Part shown: in pieces, positions 6,686 through 12,051 of the stretch
How positions within the stretch are numbered: the first letter of the stretch is position 1
Layout: every line of letters starts with the position of its first letter
Origin: Nitrospirae bacterium CG2_30_53_67
GTDB lineage: Bacteria; CG2-30-53-67
NCBI GenBank assembly: GCA_001873285.1
Contig: MNYV01000070.1
Coordinates: forward strand, 5,412 to 17,462
Direction of reading: 5' to 3'
Length of the DNA stretch: 12,051 nt
The notes under the pieces: model-generated
Database searches by the model: none
Told to the model about the DNA's origin: nothing
What the model saw: the letters and a program-made list of their open reading frames with translations, nothing else
Made by a program: the position numbers and the translations under genes

Positions 6686-9600
6686 TTAACGCGCCTCCTG
6701 AGGGCCGGTGGATTCAATAGGGTGTTCAGGGGTTCCCCCTCTTGGTTTCCTTTTGAATATTCGTGAGACAAGGACAAAGAAGATCGGGATAAAAATCAGA
6801 TCAATGAATGTGGCGGAGAGCATCCCGCCGGTGACAGCCGTGCCGATGGCATTCATTGCGCCGGCGCCGGCGCCGGCGGCGATGGCCAGCGGCAGGGTGC
6901 CGAAGAAAAAAGCCAGGGAGGTCATGATGACAGGCCGGAATCGGATTTTGACGGCGCCAAGCGTTGCATCAATAAGGCTCCCTCCATGCCTCATCCGTTC
7001 CTTGATGAACTGAATGATCAGGATGGCATTTTTCGTCGAAAGACCGAGGGTGGTCAGGAACCCGATCTGGAAGTAGACATCATTGGGCAGCCCCCGTAGT
7101 GAAGCGGCCAGTATCGCGCCGAAGACACCCAGCGGCAGCATCAACATATTGACAAAGGGGATGGTCCAGCTTTCATACAGGGCGGCCACACAAAGGAAGA
7201 TCACAAAGATGGAAAAGGCGTAGAGAATCGGACCCTGGGCCGTTGCCATCCGCTCCTGATAGGAGAGCCCGGTCCAGTCAAAGCCGATCCCCTGGGGCAG
7301 CTTCGAGACGATTTCCTCCATGGCGGCCATGGCCTCGCCGGTGCTGTGGCCCGGCGCCGGCTCGCCCCAGATGTTGATGGAAGGAAAGGCGTTGTAGCGC
7401 TCGAGCTTGGGAGTACCCATGGCCCATCTGCCGGAGGCAAAGGAAGAGAAGGGAACCATCCCGCCCACGGTGTTACGCACATAGAGTTTTTCCAGATCCC
7501 GGGGCAGCATGCGATAAGGGGCATCCGCCTGGGCATAGACTTTTTTGACCCGGCCGGCCTGAATGAAGTCGTTGACATAGGCGCTGCCGAAGGCCGCAGC
7601 GATGGTGTTGTGGATGGAGGTGATCGGAACGCCGAGGGCGCCGGCCTTTTCCCAATCCACGTCAATCCGGTATTCGGGCACGTCCTCCATGCCGTTGGGC
7701 CGGACCCTGACCAGCAGCGGATCCTGCATGGCCATGCCGAGGAGCTGATTGCGGGCCGCCATCAGTTTTTCGTGCCCCAGGCCGCCGCGGTCCTGCAACT
7801 GGAAATCAAACCCGGTGGCCATCCCCAGTTCGATGACCGGGGGCGGCGGGAAGGCGAAAACCATGCCCTCTTTTATCCGGGAAAAGGCCCCCATGGCCCT
7901 GCCGGCGATGGCCTTGACCTTCAGATCCGGCTGGCGGCGGAGCTTCCAATCCTTGAGTTTGGCAAAGCCCAGGGCCATGTTCTGCCCTTGGCCGCCAAAA
8001 CTCATCCCTGCAACGGTAATGAGGGATTCAACCCCTTCTTTTTCATGATCGAGGAAATGGTCCCTCACTTTTTTCATGACCGCCTCGGTCTGCTCCAGGG
8101 TGGACCCCGACGGAAGCATGGCCTGGACCAGTAGAATTCCCTGATCTTCATCCGGGATATAGGATGTGGGCATCCGGTGAAACAAAAACCCTACGGCCGT
8201 CACGATCAAAAGATAGATAATTAGGTAACGTAATCTCTTTGAGAAGGAGCCATGAACGACTCCTACATAGAGGTCTCTGACCCGAAAAAAGATCCGGTCA
8301 AACCGCCTGAAAAAGGGGCGCAGAAAAAAGACCGCGTTATCCGACGGTTCATGCCCGGCTGGTATCGGTTTAAGAAACGAGGCGCAGAGGACCGGGGTCA
8401 GGATCAGGGCCACGAGGACCGAAAGGAGCATGGAAGCGATGATGGTGACGGAAAACTGGCGGTAGAGAACCCCGGTGGAGCCCTGGAAAAAAGCCATGGG
8501 GCCGAAGACCGCCGAGAGGACCAGCCCGATGCCGACCAGGGCGCTGGTGATCTGGTCCATGGACTTTGCCGTGGCCTCCTTGGGCAAAAGCCCCTCCTCG
8601 GCCATGATCCGCTCCACGTTCTCCACCACTACGATGGCGTCATCCACCAGGAGGCCGATGGCCAGCACCATGGCGAACATGGTCAACATGTTGATGGAGA
8701 ACCCGAAGGCCCCTAAGACCGCGAAGGCCCCGAGCAGCACCACCGGCACGGCGATGGTGGGGATGAGGGTGGCCCGGATGTTGCCCATGAAAAGATACAT
8801 GATCAAAAAGACCAGCAGGACCGCTTCAAAAAGGGTCTTGACCACCTCCTCGATGGCCACCTGGGTGAAGGGGGTGGTATCGTAGGGATAAATCACCTTC
8901 ATGCCGGGGGGGAAATAGCGGCTCATCTCTTTTAGTTTCTTTTTGACGGCATCGGCCGTATCCAGGGCATTGGCGCCGGCAGCCTGACGGATGGCCATGG
9001 CGGCGGAGGGTTTGCCGTTGTAATTGGCTGCGACATCGTAACGCTCGGCCCCCAGTTCCGTCCGTCCGATGTCCTTGATGCGGACCACCGAGCCGTCCGG
9101 GTTGGTGAGAATGGGAATGGCGGCGAACTCCTCCGGGGTCTTAAGCAGATGCTGGACGATGATGGCGGCGTTCAGGCGCTGGCCTTTGCCGGCCGGCGCC
9201 CCGCCGAACTGACCGGCCGAGACCTCCACGTTATAGGCCCTGAGCGCCAGGATGACATCTTCCATCGTCAGGCGGTAGTTGGTCAGCTTATCGGGGTTGA
9301 TCCAGACCCGCATGGCATACTGGGATCCGAAATTTTGTACCTCCCCCACCCCCGGCACCCGGGAGAGGATCATTTCCAGATTGGACTGGGCATAGTCCCG
9401 CAGGTCATCGCCGTCCATGCTGCCGTCTTCCGAGATCAGCCCGACGATGATCAGGTAGTTTCGGGTTGATTTGCTGACCATGACGCCGGAGCGCTGTACC
9501 ACATCAGGCAGGCTGGCCATGGCAAGCTGCAGCTTGTTCTGCACCTTGGACCAGGCGACATCCGGATTGGTCCCCGGGGCAAAGGTCATCTCGACCCGAG

Positions 9601-9865
9601 AGGCGCCGGACGAAGAACTGGTCCCGGAGAGGTAGAGCATATCGTCCAGGCCGGTCATCTTCTGTTCGATGATCTGGGTCACGGTGTTTTCCACGGTCTC
9701 GCCCGAGGCCCCGGGGAAAAAGGCATCGATGGCGATGGAAGGCGGGGCAATGGGGGGATACTGCGATACGGGCATTTTGTAGATCGCAAGCCCGCCGGCC
9801 GTCATCATGACGATGGCGATGACCCAGGCGAAGACCGGCCGGTCCAGAAAGAATTTGGATAACAT
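6686..9865 (-). CDS. RND multidrug efflux pump, HAE1 family (AcrB/MexB-like)
   Basis: Inner-membrane proton-driven exporter of hydrophobic and amphiphilic compounds, 1059 residues (AcrB has 1049). It starts with MLSKFFLDRPVFAWVIAIV and has the 12-helix RND layout with two large periplasmic loops. The proton-relay pair is in LAIGLLVDDAIVVVENVER (Asp408, Asp409). Lys945 in LGLSTKNAILII matches the AcrB relay lysine, and IRFRPVIMTS holds the relay arginine region. The pore region has QNFGSQYAMRVW, and the switch-loop region has SFGGQGQNMALGF and MATGFDFQLQDRGGLGHEK. The ATG at 9865 sits 6 bases after AGGAGG; the GTG at 9868 is too close to that site. It follows the adaptor gene by 12 bases and precedes the channel gene by one base. 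It appears complete and intact, and the substrate range cannot be read from sequence. Confidence 0.97.
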   Translation of the reverse strand: MLSKFFLDRPVFAWVIAIVMMTAGGLAIYKMPVSQYPPIAPPSIAIDAFFPGASGETVENTVTQIIEQKMTGLDDMLYLSGTSSSSGASRVEMTFAPGTNPDVAWSKVQNKLQLAMASLPDVVQRSGVMVSKSTRNYLIIVGLISEDGSMDGDDLRDYAQSNLEMILSRVPGVGEVQNFGSQYAMRVWINPDKLTNYRLTMEDVILALRAYNVEVSAGQFGGAPAGKGQRLNAAIIVQHLLKTPEEFAAIPILTNPDGSVVRIKDIGRTELGAERYDVAANYNGKPSAAMAIRQAAGANALDTADAVKKKLKEMSRYFPPGMKVIYPYDTTPFTQVAIEEVVKTLFEAVLLVFLIMYLFMGNIRATLIPTIAVPVVLLGAFAVLGAFGFSINMLTMFAMVLAIGLLVDDAIVVVENVERIMAEEGLLPKEATAKSMDQITSALVGIGLVLSAVFGPMAFFQGSTGVLYRQFSVTIIASMLLSVLVALILTPVLCASFLKPIPAGHEPSDNAVFFLRPFFRRFDRIFFRVRDLYVGVVHGSFSKRLRYLIIYLLIVTAVGFLFHRMPTSYIPDEDQGILLVQAMLPSGSTLEQTEAVMKKVRDHFLDHEKEGVESLITVAGMSFGGQGQNMALGFAKLKDWKLRRQPDLKVKAIAGRAMGAFSRIKEGMVFAFPPPPVIELGMATGFDFQLQDRGGLGHEKLMAARNQLLGMAMQDPLLVRVRPNGMEDVPEYRIDVDWEKAGALGVPITSIHNTIAAAFGSAYVNDFIQAGRVKKVYAQADAPYRMLPRDLEKLYVRNTVGGMVPFSSFASGRWAMGTPKLERYNAFPSINIWGEPAPGHSTGEAMAAMEEIVSKLPQGIGFDWTGLSYQERMATAQGPILYAFSIFVIFLCVAALYESWTIPFVNMLMLPLGVFGAILAASLRGLPNDVYFQIGFLTTLGLSTKNAILIIQFIKERMRHGGSLIDATLGAVKIRFRPVIMTSLAFFFGTLPLAIAAGAGAGAMNAIGTAVTGGMLSATFIDLIFIPIFFVLVSRIFKRKPRGGTPEHPIESTGPQEAR

Positions 9866-9877
9866 CACACCCCTCCT

Positions 9878-11083
9878 TCACCGCGTTTTTGGGGCCGTCG
9901 CGCCGGGGCCGGCCGCCGGACCCTGCCCGGCTTGCGTGGGATCAAAGGGAACCGCTTTCACCACCGTTCCGGGCCGCAGCATCAGCAGCCCCTCGACGAT
10001 CACCCGGTCGCCGGGAGCAAGGCCGGCCGAAACCAGCCATTGGCCGCCGATTTCACGGTCAATCGTGAGCATCCGCAGTCCGGCTTTGCTTTCGGCATCC
10101 ACGACCAGGGCGAAGGGATTCCCCTTGGAGTTGCGGGACACCCCTTGCTGAGGAATAAGGACGGCCTGCTCGTTGATGCCTTCCTTGATCACCGCCCGGA
10201 CGAACATGCCCGGCAGGAGAATGCCTTCAGGATTGGGAAAGACAACCCGCAGAATCACGGAACCGGTGGTCGGGTCCACCGTGACATCGCTGAATTGCAG
10301 AGTCCCTTCATGGGGATAGGGGGCGCCGTCTTCCAGGATGAGCTTGACCTTGTTCTGGTTGGCTCCATCATGATTGAGACGGCCGTCCTTCAAACGCTGC
10401 TTCAGGCGCAGCAGTTCGGTGGTGGATCGCGGCACATCCGCATAAATGGGATCCAGTTGTTGAATGACCGCCAAGGCCGGGGGTTGGTATGCCGTGACCA
10501 TGGCGCCGTCGGTGACGCTGGATTTGCCGATGCGTCCGGAGATGGGCGCCGTGACCTTGGTATATCCCAGGTTGATGCGGGCCGTCTCCACGGTCGCTTT
10601 CCAATACCGGATATCGGCCTCGACCTGGGCCAGGGCGGCGGCCGCATCGTCGTAGTCCTGCTGACTGACCGCCTTGTCGGCAAGCAGCGCCTCGAAGCGC
10701 TCGACCCTCAATTTGAGCGCAGGCAGGCTGGCCTCGGCCCTGGCCAGGGCGGCCTCGGCATTGTCGAGCGCCGCCTGAAAAGGAGCGGGATCAATCTGAT
10801 AGAGCGCCTGCCCGGCCTGGACATGGGAACCTTCCGTAAACAGGCGTTTCAGTATCAGGCCGCTGACCTGGGGCCTGATTTCCGCAATGCGAAACGGCGC
10901 GGTTCGGCCGGGCAATTCCGTGGTCAGGGCGATCTTTTGGGTTTGCACCGTCACCGTGGAGACTTCAGAAACAGGGGGCGGCGGAGGAGATTTCTGCCGG
11001 CGTCCGCAACTTACTGCCAAAAGACCGGATAGTAAAGCTGCCGGCAGCAGAGTTGTGAAAACCATCTGATTGAGAACTCGCAT
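9878..11083 (-). CDS. RND efflux periplasmic adaptor lipoprotein (AcrA/MexA family)
   Basis: A 401-residue membrane-fusion protein that bridges the pump encoded downstream and its outer-membrane channel. The signal sequence ends in LLAVSC, with Cys26 as probable lipidation site, followed by a Pro-rich linker (PPPPPV, 34-38). Next come the first lipoyl half (IRPQVSGLILKRLFTEGS, HVQAGQALYQIDPAPFQAAL), a coiled-coil hairpin with QQDYDDAAAALAQVEADI, and the second lipoyl half (GYTKVTAPISGRIGKSSVTD). The beta-barrel contains LQFSDVTVDPTTGSVILR and VFPNPEGILLPGMFVRA, strong AcrA-family signatures. A membrane-proximal domain follows, then a low-complexity tail (QAGQGPAAGPGATAPKTR). AGGAAGGG lies about 10 bases before the ATG. 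The other adaptor in the window has a transmembrane anchor instead of a lipid anchor. Confidence 0.95.
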   Translation of the reverse strand: MRVLNQMVFTTLLPAALLSGLLAVSCGRRQKSPPPPPVSEVSTVTVQTQKIALTTELPGRTAPFRIAEIRPQVSGLILKRLFTEGSHVQAGQALYQIDPAPFQAALDNAEAALARAEASLPALKLRVERFEALLADKAVSQQDYDDAAAALAQVEADIRYWKATVETARINLGYTKVTAPISGRIGKSSVTDGAMVTAYQPPALAVIQQLDPIYADVPRSTTELLRLKQRLKDGRLNHDGANQNKVKLILEDGAPYPHEGTLQFSDVTVDPTTGSVILRVVFPNPEGILLPGMFVRAVIKEGINEQAVLIPQQGVSRNSKGNPFALVVDAESKAGLRMLTIDREIGGQWLVSAGLAPGDRVIVEGLLMLRPGTVVKAVPFDPTQAGQGPAAGPGATAPKTR

Positions 11084-11122
11084 GGGTGTTTTTCCCTTCC
11101 TATTGAGAGTTTAACAGACTCC

Positions 11123-11698
11123 CTATCTCTTGATTCCGTCCCAGCACGCTTCAATGGTCCAGGTAATCAGACCCTCATCCAGGGCTACAAATCCGAGAAT
11201 ATGATCCCTGGCCACAGCAACCAAGGGACCGAAGGCCAGGGCAAAGAGGATGACCAAGGGAAGATCTTTTATCACCTGTTGAGAGACCCCGGTTTCGAAG
11301 AGTTCTCGAAAAACATCGCATCCTTCCTTTTCCCCCAGAATTTTATCCCGTCGATACTGTACACCATAGGGAGAATTGTGGAATTGTTCCAGATAGCGGA
11401 AATCGAGAGGGTTTTCGATAAAGTAGCGGAGCAGCGCCGTGCCGAGGTGAAGAAAACGATCCCTGATCGGTTTGTCCTGAGCGTACCTCTCCAGGATGAC
11501 AGGGTATAGCCTCTCTTCAAGCTCCTGATAGAGGTCTGTTATCAGTACATCCTTGTTCGCAAAGTAGCGATAGATGGTTCCGGCGCCGACTTTTGCACGC
11601 CTGGCGATCATAGACATAGGCGCGCCGTGAAAGCCGTTTTCAGCGATAAGCTCCAGAGACGAGCGAACGATCTTGTCTCGTTTATTAGGTCTTTTCAT
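11123..11698 (-). CDS. TetR/AcrR-family transcriptional regulator (right locus)
   Basis: A 191-residue one-component regulator, first gene of the right efflux operon. The N-terminal helix-turn-helix is clear: KRDKIVRSSLELIAENGF, then APMSMIARRAKVGAGTIYRY and FANKDVLITDLY. The C-terminal part (RFLHLGTALLRYFIENPLDF, RYLEQFHNSPYG) is a helical ligand-binding domain of the AcrR/TetR type. I chose the ATG at 11698 because GGTGA lies about 5 bases upstream. In-frame ATGs at 11713 and 11731 have no ribosome site, and the latter lies inside the probable operator. It is followed by the adaptor gene after 39 bases and probably represses its own operon. Base composition is lower in GC than its operon partners: the line 11341-11400 has 26 of 60 G+C, against 41 of 60 at 10681-10740 in the adaptor gene. 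Confidence 0.93.
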   Translation of the reverse strand: MKRPNKRDKIVRSSLELIAENGFHGAPMSMIARRAKVGAGTIYRYFANKDVLITDLYQELEERLYPVILERYAQDKPIRDRFLHLGTALLRYFIENPLDFRYLEQFHNSPYGVQYRRDKILGEKEGCDVFRELFETGVSQQVIKDLPLVILFALAFGPLVAVARDHILGFVALDEGLITWTIEACWDGIKR

Positions 11699-11717
11699 GA
11701 CTTCACCGCGCATAAGA

Positions 11718-11733
11718 GAATGAATGTTCATTC
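11718..11733. promoter_or_regulatory. Probable TetR operator, 16-bp perfect palindrome
   Basis: GAATGAATGTTCATTC is a perfect 7+2+7 inverted repeat 20 bases upstream of the chosen tetR ATG. It overlaps the predicted transcription start of the operon promoter. Its size, symmetry and place fit the binding site of the TetR regulator encoded next to it, which would make the operon autoregulated. Binding is inferred. Confidence 0.62.
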
Positions 11734-11736
11734 CTA

Positions 11737-11764
11737 TTTATCATGCAGTCTCGCCGCATGTCAA
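11737..11764 (-). promoter_or_regulatory. Candidate sigma-70 promoter of the tetR-adaptor-pump-channel operon
   Basis: The minus strand has a perfect -35 box, TTGACA (11764-11759). After 16 bases comes GATAAA (11742-11737), a moderate -10 match. The start would be near 11730, inside the palindrome at 11718-11733. The -10 assignment is uncertain by one or two bases, as the stretch TGATAAATA offers other registers. Confidence 0.5.
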
Positions 11765-11775
11765 TAAAAAAATGT

Positions 11776-11798
11776 ACTTTGACCACAGCACTTTGACC
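11776..11798. repeat. Direct repeat ACTTTGACC x2, 14 bp apart
   Basis: ACTTTGACC occurs at 11776-11784 and again at 11790-11798, just upstream of the -35 box of the right operon promoter. Two identical 9-base sites with a 14-base step could bind a tandem regulator, but a chance duplication is also possible. Confidence 0.3.
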
Positions 11799-11810
11799 CC
11801 CAAAAACAGA

Positions 11811-11952
11811 GATAGAAAATTGTTTTCCAAGAAAATCCCCCTCCCCTCGCGGGAGGGGGTGTGGGGGAGGGGTAACCTTAAAGGTGAAAACGATTCACCC
11901 TCACCCTGCCCTCTCCCATCAAGGGAGAGGGAATAATTTTGGAATTTCTATC
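11811..11952. repeat. Non-coding repeat element, copy 2 (opposite orientation)
   Basis: About 142 bp bounded by GATAGAAAATT (11811-11821) and its near inverse AATTTCTATC (11943-11952). It contains two perfect 9-bp hairpins: CCCCCTCCC/GGGAGGGGG at 11837-11859 with loop CTCGC, and CCCTCTCCC/GGGAGAGGG at 11909-11931 with loop ATCAA. Read on the minus strand, the second hairpin plus AGGGTGAGGGTG matches the core of the copy at 3100-3136 with only a two-for-one base difference between the blocks. The outer ends differ from copy 1, and I see no flanking direct repeats. No coding capacity. Confidence 0.65.
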
Positions 11953-11978
11953 GCGGAATTTAGGCCAGGACATTCTAA

Positions 11979-12007
11979 TTGACAACAAAAACTTATTCTG
12001 GTAAGTT
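11979..12007 (+). promoter_or_regulatory. Possible promoter for a plus-strand gene at the right edge
   Basis: TTGACA (11979-11984) is a perfect -35 box. After 17 bases comes TAAGTT (12002-12007), a weak -10. It would start transcription near 12014, shortly before the GGTGA-ATG start at 12030. The short leader and poor -10 make this tentative. Confidence 0.3.
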
Positions 12008-12029
12008 ACTTTATATGGTGAATCAAACC

Positions 12030-12051
12030 ATGAAAAAGCAATTGAAAAAAT
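12030..12051 (+). CDS. Possible 5' end of a plus-strand gene, cut by window edge
   Basis: An ATG at 12030 is preceded by GGTGA with 8 bases between, and opens MKKQLKK before the window ends. The Lys-rich start resembles the beginning of an exported protein. Only seven codons are visible, so the product and even its reality are open. An in-frame ATG at 12015 lies upstream. Confidence 0.25.

Noticed and set aside
6857-6880. GCGCCGG simple repeat in the pump gene
   Set aside because: It encodes the Gly-Ala rich stretch near the last transmembrane helices, where AcrB-family pumps have a similar Gly/Ala segment; it is coding composition and not an inserted repeat.
7346-8134. Long plus-strand open frame opposite the RND pump gene
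   Set aside because: No ribosome site or family motif; the minus-strand pump is unmistakable across the same bases.

Overview
The window reads as chromosomal DNA of a Gram-negative bacterium. It carries two drug-efflux loci of the resistance-nodulation-division (RND) type, both on the minus strand, separated by one orphan signalling gene on the plus strand. Outer-membrane channel proteins, periplasmic adaptors and a cytoplasmic HD-GYP/DUF4388 response regulator together suggest a deltaproteobacterium-like organism (Desulfobacterota or a neighbouring phylum). This is inferred from gene content and repeat style; no rRNA or other phylogenetic marker is present.

Left locus (1-3051, minus strand, read right to left): a TetR-family repressor, a TolC-family outer-membrane channel and a membrane-anchored adaptor whose 3' end lies beyond base 1. 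An RND or ABC pump gene is expected just outside the window. The repressor and channel genes overlap by 98 bp, and a run of eight G sits at the junction. One extra G would turn the overlap into a classic ATGA stop/start. The repressor promoter (TTGACA-17-TAATAT) overlaps a TGAAT/ATTCA palindrome, as expected for autorepression. A 140-bp repeat flanked by 14-bp direct repeats lies between this promoter and the gene.

Middle (3240-5268): a roughly 450-bp intergenic region serves the left locus and, divergently, a 581-residue protein. The protein has a degenerate receiver, an HD-GYP domain with Arg-Asp in place of His-Asp, an intact receiver and a DUF4388 domain. It converges with the right locus with only 9 bp between stop codons.

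Right locus (5278-11698, minus strand): TetR regulator, lipoprotein adaptor (AcrA/MexA type), 1059-residue HAE1 RND pump (AcrB/MexB type) and OprM-type outer-membrane lipoprotein. Spacings are 39, 12 and 1 bp, so this is a complete single-operon tripartite pump. Its promoter overlaps a 16-bp palindrome upstream of tetR. Further right lie a second copy of the 140-bp repeat in opposite orientation and the possible first codons of a plus-strand gene.

No tRNA, rRNA, CRISPR array or transposase was found. Most of the window is familiar efflux biology. The least ordinary items are the G-tract junction, the altered HD-GYP site and the repeat that seems to have been inserted into a repressor leader.
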